Part shown: piece after piece, positions 6,776 to 14,109 of the stretch
Layout: each line of letters begins with the position of its first letter
Numbering within the stretch: the stretch's first letter is position 1
Assembly: GCA_964385695.1 (NCBI GenBank)
Contig: CAYLQA010000062.1
Span: forward strand, 1 to 16,367
Reading direction: 5' to 3'
Origin: CAYLQA01 sp964385695
GTDB taxonomy: Bacteria > Desulfobacterota > Desulfobulbia > Desulfobulbales > Desulfurivibrionaceae
Length of the DNA stretch: 16,367 nt
Notes under the pieces: generated by a model
Databases searched by the model: none
The model's input: only the letters and a program-made list of their open reading frames with translations
Told to the model about the DNA's origin: nothing
Program-made: the position numbers and the translations under genes

Positions 6776-7714
6776 TCAGTCAACTTTGGGCATAGAGGAG
6801 TCGGTCACAACTCGGCTGCCGCCTTCTTCCTTGCTTTCGTACAGGGCCTTGTCGGCTCGGGAAACCAGGTCCGTCATATCTTCGCTCCAGGAGCGGCCTG
6901 GATGGCGAACAAACTGGGCAAGCCCCACACTGATGCTGGTCTCGGGATAATATTCGGTCTCCCGGTAGCGCTCCAGAATACGCTCGGCAACTTGCAGCAC
7001 CTGGTTGATTGCGACATAGGGGATAATCACAGCAAACTCGTCGCCGCCATGGCGAAAACACCAATCCACATTGTCCCGAGTGGACTGGACCAATATCTTG
7101 CCGATAACCTGCAAGACACGATCTCCTGCCTGGTGGCCGTACCGGTCGTTATACTGCTTAAAATGATCCACATCGAACAGGGCCAAAAAGACCGGATATC
7201 CCTGGCGGTGGGCGCGGGGCACCTCTTCGGCCATCTTGGATTCGAAACAGCGACGGTTGAAAAGATCGGTGAGCACATCACACATGGAGAGATGCTCAAG
7301 TTTTCTGATCAAACGCTGCTCGCGGATAACCCGGCTCAGCTTTGCCTCAAGCTCATCCACATTAAAGGGTTTGGGGATAAAGTCGCTGGCCCCGGCCTTT
7401 ATCACATCGGTATAGGTGTAGGTTTCCGTAAAGCCGGTGACAACGATGACCTCAACCCCGGGATACTCCTCCTTGATGTGCTTGAGCAATTCCATGCCGT
7501 TCATGTTCGGCATGGTCATATCGGTGATAACGATGGTAAAGTCGCCGGATTTAAGTTTTTCCGCGGCATCGAGGCCATCCTCTGCCAACTCATAATCAAA
7601 GCCAAAACCCTCAACCGCAGTGGAGAGGAGTTTGCGAATAAGGGCATCATCGTCCACCAGAAGAATCTTGGTGGTCAGTTCGCTAAACTCATCGCCTGCT
7701 TGAAAAATAGTCAT
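6776..7714 (-). CDS. Response regulator with REC and GGDEF domains (probable diguanylate cyclase)
   Basis: The expected role is phosphorylation-controlled synthesis of cyclic di-GMP. The REC domain (about 16-130) shows the acidic pocket VDDD (20-23), phospho-acceptor Asp65 in VITDMTMP, Thr93 in VVTGF and Lys115 in IPKPF. A short linker leads to the GGDEF domain (about 143-305) with FDVDHFKQYND (180-190), an intact GGDEF at 223-227 and SISVGLA. The product-inhibition I-site is not canonical: the expected RxxD reads DNVD, with an Arg one residue too early. Lack of feedback inhibition is therefore possible. The ATG at 7714 overlaps the end of the NUDIX gene by 26 bp, which implies translational coupling; only GGGA about 10 nt upstream serves as ribosome site. 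No cognate kinase is adjacent, although an unrelated hybrid kinase lies 6 kb away. Confidence 0.92.
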   Translation of the reverse strand: MTIFQAGDEFSELTTKILLVDDDALIRKLLSTAVEGFGFDYELAEDGLDAAEKLKSGDFTIVITDMTMPNMNGMELLKHIKEEYPGVEVIVVTGFTETYTYTDVIKAGASDFIPKPFNVDELEAKLSRVIREQRLIRKLEHLSMCDVLTDLFNRRCFESKMAEEVPRAHRQGYPVFLALFDVDHFKQYNDRYGHQAGDRVLQVIGKILVQSTRDNVDWCFRHGGDEFAVIIPYVAINQVLQVAERILERYRETEYYPETSISVGLAQFVRHPGRSWSEDMTDLVSRADKALYESKEEGGSRVVTDSSMPKVD

Positions 7715-8150
7715 TCAATATTTTCCCATGGTCAAAGGCAAGTTCCGGTAAGTTGTCCTGAGTAAAAACCTTGGCACTTCGTGCATCATCTCCAGCCTTG
7801 GGCTCGCCACTTGCGCGGGCGGTAAATACCGTGCTGATTGTGTGTTGGCGCGGGTCACGGGTAGGGTCGGAGTAGGAATGAAACTGCTTGAGCCCCTCTA
7901 CCGCAAGACCGGTTTCCTCCAGGGCTTCACGGGCGGCCGCTGTTTCCAGGGTCTCGCCGTAATCCACAAAGCCACCGGGCAGAGCCCAGCCATGGGGAGG
8001 CTTTTCCCGCTCGATCAAGACAATCCCGCCACCCACGTTGATTATTATATCAACTGTGGGCGTTGGATTTCTATAAATCTTAATATTTACGCCGCATTCT
8101 GGACATTTCATGTTGAACAACCGCTTTGCCGGGATTATCGATACGCTCAT
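7689..8150 (-). CDS. NUDIX hydrolase (ADP-ribose pyrophosphatase-like)
   Basis: NUDIX enzymes cleave nucleoside diphosphates linked to another moiety. This 153-residue protein has a complete Nudix box at 60-82 (GFVDYGE, seven residues, REALEETGL). It is preceded by a CPECG half-knuckle (16-20), YRNPTPTVD (26-34), and WALPGG; SDPTRDPRQHT (94-104) follows. This layout is common in ADP-ribose or NADH pyrophosphatase-like proteins, but the substrate cannot be read from sequence. I start at the ATG at 8150, with GGGGG four bases upstream; the frame extends to 8255, but that part overlaps the HAD gene and has no similarity. An internal ATG at 8111 has no ribosome site. The 26-bp gap to the HAD gene and the overlap with the response regulator indicate one operon. 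Confidence 0.9.
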   Translation of the reverse strand: MSVSIIPAKRLFNMKCPECGVNIKIYRNPTPTVDIIINVGGGIVLIEREKPPHGWALPGGFVDYGETLETAAAREALEETGLAVEGLKQFHSYSDPTRDPRQHTISTVFTARASGEPKAGDDARSAKVFTQDNLPELAFDHGKILNDYFSSRR

Positions 8151-8176
8151 GAAGCCCCCTTTACCCGTTATTCTTT

Positions 8177-8752
8177 TTAGGCCGCCCCGAAGCAGAGGGC
8201 GCGGATGGCCAGCCAATTTTCCACCACCGGCAGAGCGTGCTTCCCGTGATTCCATGGCTGGAGAAAGACAAAGGGGTTAATCCCCTCCTGGGAAAGGGCG
8301 ACACAGGTCTGGGCCCGGTCATCGACAAAATAGCGAAGCCCCATATCCTTAATATAGTCGAGTTTTCCGTCATGTTCTCCCGTGGCGACCAGCCGCACTT
8401 TGTCATAGACCGCCGGACCAAGCTCCTGCAGCAACCACTTGTCAATGGGTTCGCCATCGGGACGGGCGGTGATAAAGGTTACCGGGCCGATCTCGGCAAA
8501 CTCAGTGAGCACCCTGTGGGCATGGGGCATGAGCTTGAGGCCGCTATCGATGGGTTCCTGCAGCAGGCGATCAAAGATAGCCTCCACTGTATTCGGGTCC
8601 ATATCCAGGCAATCCTCCACCTGGAACTCGGTGATCTCATGGGGCTCCACCGTGGTGTCATAGTCATCCCGGGCAATACGGATAAAGGCCTCCATGGTGT
8701 CGGCCACCACCCCGTCGATGTCAAAACCTATAAGTTGTGGATCAATCTGCAT
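8177..8752 (-). CDS. HAD-family hydrolase, 5'-nucleotidase-like
   Basis: HAD phosphatases use an aspartyl-phosphate intermediate. The 191-residue protein shows motif I as FDIDGVVADT (Asp11 nucleophile, Asp13), motif II as FITARP (Thr95), a Lys for motif III (130 or 135 in GKLDYIKDMG) and motif IV as FVDDR (Asp144, Asp145). The small size, helical insert after motif I and YFVDDR ending resemble the deoxyribonucleotidase (NT5C) and related uncharacterised groups. Substrate is unknown. The start at 8752 has only a weak GAG 9 nt upstream. It is the first gene of the HAD-NUDIX-GGDEF unit and diverges from the nitronate monooxygenase gene across 219 bp. The two enzymes may clean up nucleotides, with the regulator carried along; that link is inference. 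Confidence 0.85.
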   Translation of the reverse strand: MQIDPQLIGFDIDGVVADTMEAFIRIARDDYDTTVEPHEITEFQVEDCLDMDPNTVEAIFDRLLQEPIDSGLKLMPHAHRVLTEFAEIGPVTFITARPDGEPIDKWLLQELGPAVYDKVRLVATGEHDGKLDYIKDMGLRYFVDDRAQTCVALSQEGINPFVFLQPWNHGKHALPVVENWLAIRALCFGAA

Positions 8753-8896
8753 ATCTGCTCAATATAACGTTTTTTATCTATTGTTCCTTTTGTGGGGTAT
8801 TCCTCTCAAGGTAATGGTATTCGCCCTTTGCATAAAGAACAAATTAGGCATTCTCGGCTAAAAAAACACCCTTTAGCACGGAGAAACAAGGATTTC

Positions 8897-8925
8897 TTGA
8901 CAAAAACAGGGAAACAAAGCATAGT
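8897..8925 (+). promoter_or_regulatory. Candidate sigma70 promoter of the nitronate monooxygenase gene
   Basis: A perfect TTGACA (8897-8902) is followed after 17 bp by CATAGT (8920-8925), four of six matches. Transcription would begin near 8932, some 40 nt before the ATG at 8972. This argues against translation starting at the far-upstream in-frame ATG at 8792. Confidence 0.5.
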
Positions 8926-8971
8926 TGCTGCTTCGGATTTTCACCTAATATTTTGGAGTGTTGAAAAGAAA

Positions 8972-9949
8972 ATGAAATTACCCCCGCTGAAAATAGGCCC
9001 CTTTACGGCCAAGGTTCCTCTGGTTCAAGGAGGAATGTCCATACGAGTATCCACCTCTGATTTGGCTATTCCCGTTGCCGAATGTGGGGGAATCGGCACC
9101 ATTGGCGGCTCCGCAATTCCGGCCGAGGAGTTGGCCGCGGATATCAAAAAGGCCAAGGCTGCAACCGACGGCGTTGTTGCCGTGAACATCATGTTCGCCA
9201 TGAAGAACTTCTATAGTCTGGTCATGACCTCCATTGAGGCCGGTGTTGACATGATTGTCACCGGGGCCGGATTTTCCCGCGATATTTTCAAGATCGGCAA
9301 AGAGACCAATACCCCCATTGTCTCCATTGTCTCCTCTCCTGCCTTTGCCAAACTGGCCGAGAAACTCGGTGCTGCGGCAATCGTTGTTGAGGCCAAGGAG
9401 GCCGGTGGTCACCTCGGTACCGATGTTGCATTAAGGGATCTCTTCCCTGAGATCCGCAAGGTCGTAACAAAGGTGCCCCTGATTGCTGCCGGCGGTGTGA
9501 CCAATGGCAAAGAGATGGCGGAGATGATGGATAAGTACGGTGCCGACGGCGTGCAGATTGCCACCCGTTTTGTCATGACCAAGGAGTGCTCTGTTTCCGA
9601 CAACTTCAAGCAGGCCATGCTCAACGCCACCGAAGATGATATTTCCCTGATCAAGTCTCCTGTGGGCCTGCCCGGCCGGGCCATCAAGACCCCATTTGTT
9701 GAGAAACTCCTGGCCAAGGCAGACCTGAAGGCCAAAGAGTGCAAACATAAATGCCTGAAGAAATGCGATCACGTCTACTGCATCAGCGACCGCCTGATCG
9801 CGGCCTGCGAGGGCAACATCGACGAGGGTCTCTTTTTCTCCGGGGAAAACGTCTTCAAGATGAAGGATATTCTCTCCGTACGCGAGGTCTTTGACCAGTT
9901 TATCAATGAGGCCGAGTCCCTGTACAAGGAGCCTGCAGCCGTCTATTAA
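8972..9949 (+). CDS. Nitronate monooxygenase / FabK-like FMN flavoprotein
   Basis: The family comprises FMN-dependent TIM-barrel proteins including 2-nitropropane dioxygenases and enoyl-ACP reductase II. The 325-residue product has PLVQGGMSIRVS (16-27), GGIGTIGGS (39-47), EAKEAGGHLGTD (140-151) with the conserved His147, AAGGVTNG (172-179) and QIATRF (195-200). The C-terminal part carries a cysteine cluster, C257, C261, C265 and C270 (CKHKCLKKCDHVYC), seen in related proteins of anaerobes but not in classical nitronate monooxygenases. The start at 8972 fits the family N-terminus (KLPPLKIGPF); GGAG lies 13 nt upstream, rather far. It is probably monocistronic: a promoter lies upstream and a palindromic repeat begins 7 nt after the stop. 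The physiological substrate is unknown; FabK-type and detoxification roles are both possible. Confidence 0.88.
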   Translation: MKLPPLKIGPFTAKVPLVQGGMSIRVSTSDLAIPVAECGGIGTIGGSAIPAEELAADIKKAKAATDGVVAVNIMFAMKNFYSLVMTSIEAGVDMIVTGAGFSRDIFKIGKETNTPIVSIVSSPAFAKLAEKLGAAAIVVEAKEAGGHLGTDVALRDLFPEIRKVVTKVPLIAAGGVTNGKEMAEMMDKYGADGVQIATRFVMTKECSVSDNFKQAMLNATEDDISLIKSPVGLPGRAIKTPFVEKLLAKADLKAKECKHKCLKKCDHVYCISDRLIAACEGNIDEGLFFSGENVFKMKDILSVREVFDQFINEAESLYKEPAAVY

Positions 9950-9955
9950 TAGAAA

Positions 9956-10094
9956 CAGGCTGTTGAGAAACGTAGCGAGCGAGGGCAAAACGAGGCAAAA
10001 ATGGACGAAAAAGCGCAATTTACCCTAGTAAATGAGCATTTTGAGACCATTTTTAACGAAGTGTTGCCGAGCGCAGTAGTTTTTCACCAGCCTG
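9956..10094. repeat. 139-bp palindromic repeat upstream of pcnB (copy B)
   Basis: This non-coding element is one long imperfect palindrome centred at 10025-10026. The terminal 16 bp (9956-9971, CAGGCTGTTGAGAAAC) match the reverse complement of 10079-10094 at 14 positions. Further mirrored pairs keep the same centre: GGCAAAAC (9984-9991) with 10061-10068, AAAAATGG (9997-10004) with 10047-10054, and the central hairpin ATTTAC/GTAAAT with a 4-nt loop (10018-10033). It shares AAAACGAGGC (9987-9996), GCGCAA (10013-10018) and TGAGCATTT (10033-10041) with the repeat at 3658-3817. It sits between the monooxygenase stop and the pcnB start, 25 bp from the latter. No ORF is present; MITE- or REP-like identity is inferred. 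Confidence 0.8.
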
Positions 10095-10119
10095 GGCCGA
10101 CCTTTTTGCCGTAAAGCCT

Positions 10120-11445
10120 ATGGGTCCTGCTTCCGACTTACCAGAGCCGCACATAATCCCCCGCGCCGACCACCCCATATCCCGCAAGGATATTGACCGG
10201 GAGGCGCTCAAGGTTCTCTACCGCCTGCGTGACGCGGGCTATGTCGCCTTTTTGGTGGGCGGCGGAGTGCGGGATCTCTACCTGGGCAAAAAGCCCAAAG
10301 ATTTTGATATCTCCACCAATGCCCGTCCCGGGCAGCTCAAGAAACTCTTTAAAAACAGCCGGGTCATCGGCCGCCGCTTTCGCCTGGTCCAGGTCTTTTT
10401 CCATGGCGGCAAGATCGTGGAGGTCTCCACCTTCCGCTGCCGCAGCGAGTTTGACATTAAGGATGAAGACGAGGTTCTGGCCTCCAACAACACCTTTGGC
10501 AACCCGGCCGATGATGCCTTTCGCCGCGACCTGACCATCAACGCACTCTTTTACACCGTCGAAACCTTTAGCATTATCGACTACATCGGCGGAGTGGCGG
10601 ATCTCAACGACAAAATCATCCGCATTGTCGGAGATGCGGACCGGCGCATCGTGCGTGATCCGGTACGTATGCTGCGCGCTATCCGCCATGCGGCCAGGAG
10701 CGGTTTTACCATTGAACCTGAAACCTGGAAGGCAATATGCACCCACCGCGACAAACTACATCTCTGTCCGGTCTCCCGCATCCGGGATGAACTGTTCAAG
10801 GATCTCAACGGTTCCCATACCCGAGCCTGGACCGAACTGGCCTTGGCCAGCGGGGTCTTCCATGTCATCTTTCCTTTTTATGAAGGAATAGTTGCAACGC
10901 CTGCAGAGGACGAACCAGAAGAAAGCCCCAGCAGCCTGCTCCTCAAAATGCTAGGAGTGGTGGATCGGCTGCATGCGAAAGGCAAAAGTCTGCCGGAAAA
11001 CATTTTGCTGGCGGCACTTCTTTTGCCTTGGGCTATAAAAAAATTCGATCTTTTCTCCCTTTCCCTGCGCGGACACGAGGCCTTTACCTTTTCTCGCTCC
11101 GTGCGCCAGGATATCGATGAGATGCTGGAACACCTCAACATAAAGCGTTCCAACAAGGAGTCCATTACCTCACTCTTGGTCAACCTGCCGGTCTTTGCCC
11201 GCCATGACCAGGATAAGGGCTGGCCCAAGTGGCTGAGCCGCAAAAGTTACTTCATGGATGGCCGTTTCTTTTTTCAGATGTACCAGGAGGCCTCAGATGG
11301 AGAGCCTGTGCGCCTGGCCCTGCTCGACAAACTGCCCAAGCACAAGGTAAAGGCCAAACCACGCAAGCGGCCGAGTAAACGCGGCAAGCGGGGGCCTGCA
11401 TTTTCCAAAAACAAGGGCGGCATCTTCGGGCTCAAAAAGCGGTAA
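10120..11445 (+). CDS. pcnB: Poly(A) polymerase I
   Basis: PAP I adds 3' poly(A) tails that mark RNAs for decay. The 441-residue protein follows E. coli PAP I from the first residues (IIPRADHPISRKDID, then ALKVLYRLRDAGY). It has the class II nucleotidyltransferase core FLVGGGVRDLYLGKKPKDFD with carboxylates Asp61 and Asp63, GRRFRLV (84-90), Glu101 in EVSTF, FRRDLTINAL (about 134-143) and RDPVRMLRAIRHAARSG. The PAP-specific resemblance and the highly basic C-terminal tail (about 405-441, KAKPRKRPSKRGKRG) favour poly(A) polymerase over CCA-adding enzyme. The ATG at 10120 has no clear Shine-Dalgarno; no better in-frame start is seen. The palindromic repeat ends 25 bp upstream. bioB starts 39 bp after the stop, so the two are probably cotranscribed, separated by a small hairpin. 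Confidence 0.92.
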   Translation: MGPASDLPEPHIIPRADHPISRKDIDREALKVLYRLRDAGYVAFLVGGGVRDLYLGKKPKDFDISTNARPGQLKKLFKNSRVIGRRFRLVQVFFHGGKIVEVSTFRCRSEFDIKDEDEVLASNNTFGNPADDAFRRDLTINALFYTVETFSIIDYIGGVADLNDKIIRIVGDADRRIVRDPVRMLRAIRHAARSGFTIEPETWKAICTHRDKLHLCPVSRIRDELFKDLNGSHTRAWTELALASGVFHVIFPFYEGIVATPAEDEPEESPSSLLLKMLGVVDRLHAKGKSLPENILLAALLLPWAIKKFDLFSLSLRGHEAFTFSRSVRQDIDEMLEHLNIKRSNKESITSLLVNLPVFARHDQDKGWPKWLSRKSYFMDGRFFFQMYQEASDGEPVRLALLDKLPKHKVKAKPRKRPSKRGKRGPAFSKNKGGIFGLKKR

Positions 11446-11453
11446 ACTCTTGT

Positions 11454-11471
11454 CCTGTTTTTATAAACAGG
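11454..11471 (+). promoter_or_regulatory. Perfect hairpin between pcnB and bioB
   Basis: CCTGTTT (11454-11460) and AAACAGG (11465-11471) form a perfect 7-bp inverted repeat around the loop TTAT. It starts 8 nt after the pcnB stop and ends 13 nt before the bioB ATG. No T-tract follows, so it is not a standard terminator. Its right arm contains the only AGG upstream of bioB, so pairing could limit ribosome access; a protein operator is the other possibility. It does not match the BirA operator pattern I know. Confidence 0.45.
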
Positions 11472-11484
11472 CGATCATACCCCT

Positions 11485-12411
11485 ATGACTGTGCAACATC
11501 CCAACGAAATACAGGATCTACTCTCCCTGCCTCTGGAAACCTTGATGAGCCGCGCCCTTAAGGCCAAGCTTGCCAATCGGGGCAAGAGTTTTGCCTTTTG
11601 CTCGATCATCAACGCCAAGTCCGGCAAGTGCAGCGAGGATTGCCGTTTTTGCGTACAATCTGCCCACTACACGACCGAAACCCCTATTTACCCGCTCAAG
11701 CCCACAGAAGAGATTCTCCAGGCAGCACGCGAGGCCAAAGAGAACGGGGCCACCCGTTTTTCCATTGTCACTAGCGGCAGGGGATTGCCCAAGGCAGAGG
11801 TTGCCCAGGTGGCCGAAATTATTTCGGCCATCCGTGAGCAGGTGGGCATCAGGGTCTGCGGCTCTTTGGGCATTTTGGCCGAAGAGGAACTTCGCACCCT
11901 CAAAGAGGCGGGCATGAGCCGCTACCATCACAACCTGGAGGCCTCGAAGGAATACTTTCCCACGGTCTGCACCTCGCACAGCTTCAATGACCGGATCGAA
12001 ACTGTTAAGGCAGCCCAGGCAGTAGGGCTCTCCGTATGCTGCGGCGGCATTTTCGGCCTGGGCGAAACCGAGAAAAACCGCGTCTCCATGGCGCTGAGCA
12101 TCAGAGAGCTTGGCGTGGAATCAGTGCCCATCAACATCCTCATGCCCCTGGCAGGCACCCCCTTTGCCGATCAGCCCCCTTTGTCGGTGAAAGAGATCCT
12201 CCGAGCCCTAGCTCTCTATCGCCTGATCATCCCCGAAGCCTGCCTGCGCCTTGCGGGCGGCCGCGAATCCGCTCTGGGTGATTTTCTCAGCTCTGCATTC
12301 TTAAGCGGGGCAGACGGCATGATGATCGGCGGCTATCTGACCCAACGCGGCAGACAACCTGCCGACGACCAGACCTTTGCCCAAGAGATCATCCGCTTAT
12401 GGTCGAGCTGA
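11485..12411 (+). CDS. bioB: Biotin synthase (radical SAM)
   Basis: BioB inserts sulfur into dethiobiotin, the last step of biotin synthesis. The 308-residue protein has the radical SAM motif Cys49-x3-Cys53-x2-Cys56 (KCSEDCRFC), YHHNLEAS (147-154), GGIFGLGET (187-195), ESVPINILMPLAGTP (212-226) and RLAGGRES (255-262). Against E. coli BioB, the auxiliary [2Fe-2S] ligands Cys128, Cys188 and Arg260 correspond to Cys125, Cys185 and Arg260 here. The first ligand, Cys97, is Ser93 (ATRFSIVTSG). Extra cysteines occur at 162 (TVCTSH) and 186 (VCCGG). I recall similar replacements in BioB of other anaerobes, so it is probably functional with a differently bound cluster. No strong ribosome site is visible. 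It overlaps bioF by 13 bp. Confidence 0.95.
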   Translation: MTVQHPNEIQDLLSLPLETLMSRALKAKLANRGKSFAFCSIINAKSGKCSEDCRFCVQSAHYTTETPIYPLKPTEEILQAAREAKENGATRFSIVTSGRGLPKAEVAQVAEIISAIREQVGIRVCGSLGILAEEELRTLKEAGMSRYHHNLEASKEYFPTVCTSHSFNDRIETVKAAQAVGLSVCCGGIFGLGETEKNRVSMALSIRELGVESVPINILMPLAGTPFADQPPLSVKEILRALALYRLIIPEACLRLAGGRESALGDFLSSAFLSGADGMMIGGYLTQRGRQPADDQTFAQEIIRLWSS

Positions 12412-13562
12412 GCAAATGGCGCAAGGCGCAAGAGAGAGAAGGAAAACTCAGAACCCTGGCCCCGCTGGAGCATCTGGGAGGCGGCAAACTACGCCTGCAC
12501 GATGACGAGCTGATCGATTTTTCCTCCAACGACTATCTCGGTTTAAGCGAACACCCGGCCCTTATCGGTGCAAGCCAAGAGGCCCTTGCCCGTTATGGAA
12601 CCGGCGCAGGCGCGGCCCGCTTGATGAGCGGCAACTTCCCAATCCACCAGGAATTGGAAGCGGCCGTGGCCGCTTTGAAGGGCAAGGAGGCAGGTCTGCT
12701 CTTTGGCAGCGGCTACAATGCCAACACCGGCATTATCGCCTCCCTTTTCGGACGCCATGACGTGGTTTTCAGCGATCGCCTCAACCATGCCTCCATCTAT
12801 GACGGCTGCCGTTTAAGCGATGCGCAGATGGTGCGCTTTCACCATAACGACTGCAATCATCTTGAAGAACTGCTCAAGGTAAAACGGGGCACTGGCCAGG
12901 CCCTGATCGTGGTGGAATCCATCTATTCCATGGATGGCGACCGCTGCCCGCTCAAAGAGATCATCACCCTCAAAGAGCGATACGACTGCCTGCTTTTGGT
13001 GGACGAGGCCCATGCCACAGGCATTTTCGGCCCCAACGGCGGCGGTGTTATTGAAGAGGAGGGGGTGAGTGCTGCGGTGGACCTGGCCATGGGCACATTC
13101 GGCAAGGCCCTGGGCAGCTATGGCGCCTATGTGGCCGCCTCACAAGCGATGATCGATTTTCTTATTAACAAGGCGAGGAGCTTTATCTTTTCCACTGCCC
13201 TGCCACCCAATGTTGCCGCAGCCTCCCTGGCCGCAGTCCAGCTGCTCCAAGATGAGCCGAACATACGCCTGGAGCTGCTGGAAAAGGTCGATTATTTCAA
13301 AAATCTTCTGCTTCAGGCAGGTGCAAGCGGCGATCTTGGCCCCTCCCAAATCATCCCGCTGATCATCGGGCAAAACGTTGATGCGGTAAAGGCCGCTGAA
13401 ACACTCCGGCAAGCAGGTTACTTTGTCACCGCAGTTCGCCCCCCCACCGTGCCGGAAGGCTCGGCCCGGCTCCGCTTCTCCATCACCCGCCATCACCAGA
13501 AAACGGACCTTGAACAAATCTGCCGGCACATCTCTTTGCTTTTTGCCGGAGAGAAACCCTAA
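12399..13562 (+). CDS. bioF: 8-amino-7-oxononanoate synthase
   Basis: BioF is a PLP enzyme that condenses pimeloyl-ACP or pimeloyl-CoA with L-alanine, an early step of the biotin ring pathway. The 387-residue length is typical of alpha-oxoamine synthases. Visible motifs are FSSNDYLGLS (41-50), GTGAGAARLMSGN (68-79), the LLFGSGYNANTG loop (100-111), SDRLNHAS (125-132), VESIYSMDGD (172-181), LVDEAHATGIFG (200-211, PLP-binding Asp202 and His205) and MGTFGKALGSYGAY with the Schiff-base Lys236. The ATG at 12399 lies inside the end of bioB in another frame, giving a 13-bp overlap and probable translational coupling. bioA, bioD and the pimelate genes are not in the window, so the pathway must be completed elsewhere. 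Confidence 0.95.
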   Translation: MVELSKWRKAQEREGKLRTLAPLEHLGGGKLRLHDDELIDFSSNDYLGLSEHPALIGASQEALARYGTGAGAARLMSGNFPIHQELEAAVAALKGKEAGLLFGSGYNANTGIIASLFGRHDVVFSDRLNHASIYDGCRLSDAQMVRFHHNDCNHLEELLKVKRGTGQALIVVESIYSMDGDRCPLKEIITLKERYDCLLLVDEAHATGIFGPNGGGVIEEEGVSAAVDLAMGTFGKALGSYGAYVAASQAMIDFLINKARSFIFSTALPPNVAAASLAAVQLLQDEPNIRLELLEKVDYFKNLLLQAGASGDLGPSQIIPLIIGQNVDAVKAAETLRQAGYFVTAVRPPTVPEGSARLRFSITRHHQKTDLEQICRHISLLFAGEKP

Positions 13563-13659
13563 CGCCTTCATCCGCCCGGCTTCACCTTCCTTCTTTTTTG
13601 TATTGCCTTTTCCCTTCCTTCCTGCACACACTATATAAAGAGAGTGGAGGGTTAACCGT

Positions 13660-14109
13660 TTGGAAATACATGCTTTTAGGCTTAAACAAAATTGCTTTTT
13701 TGTCCTGCTCGCCATGCTTTTCTTCCCCGGCCCGGTCTGGGCTGTTCAAGGGCATGGAGGGGCCGAGGGACTGGTGTCGCATCAGTTGGGGCATCTGCTT
13801 TTCTTCTTTGGCATGGCCTTTTTGCTTTGGCAGGTCCGGAAGAGGAAGTGGCGTGGCTCCGGCTGGAAAAATTTTGTCGGCTTTCTCTACTGTATCCTCC
13901 TGTGGAATACCCTGACCTTTACCGGCCACTGGTTGCGGGAGATTGTCGAAAGAAACCACTTTATCGTTTCCAAAGGCAAAACCATCGCCTACCAGATCAC
14001 CTCACTCACTGACCTCATCTTCTACCTGAGTAGGCTCGACCACCTGGTTCTTGTCCCGGCCTTCATGTTTCTTGCCCTTGCCCTGTATCGCTGGAGGCAA
14101 CAATCATGA
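13660..14109 (+). CDS. Small membrane protein paired with a hybrid histidine kinase
   Basis: I do not recognise a family. The 149-residue protein begins with TTG at 13660, supported by GGAGG 9 nt upstream (13646-13650). The first 28 residues look like a signal peptide, basic then hydrophobic and ending VWA. Three further hydrophobic helices lie at about 42-60, 73-90 and 126-144. Histidines sit at or near helix ends (41, 45, 90, 128), as in some heme- or quinone-binding membrane proteins, though no motif proves this. An Arg/Lys-rich loop (60-70) is probably cytoplasmic. Its TGA overlaps the ATG of the kinase as ATGA, a sign of translational coupling, so the likely role is sensing or presenting a signal to the kinase. 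A TATATA at 13632 may be a -10 box, but no good -35 is visible. Confidence 0.75.
   Translation: MEIHAFRLKQNCFFVLLAMLFFPGPVWAVQGHGGAEGLVSHQLGHLLFFFGMAFLLWQVRKRKWRGSGWKNFVGFLYCILLWNTLTFTGHWLREIVERNHFIVSKGKTIAYQITSLTDLIFYLSRLDHLVLVPAFMFLALALYRWRQQS

Noticed and set aside
8792..8971. A 60-codon N-terminal extension of the nitronate monooxygenase frame
   Set aside because: The extension has no family similarity, and the promoter candidate at 8897-8925 lies inside it.
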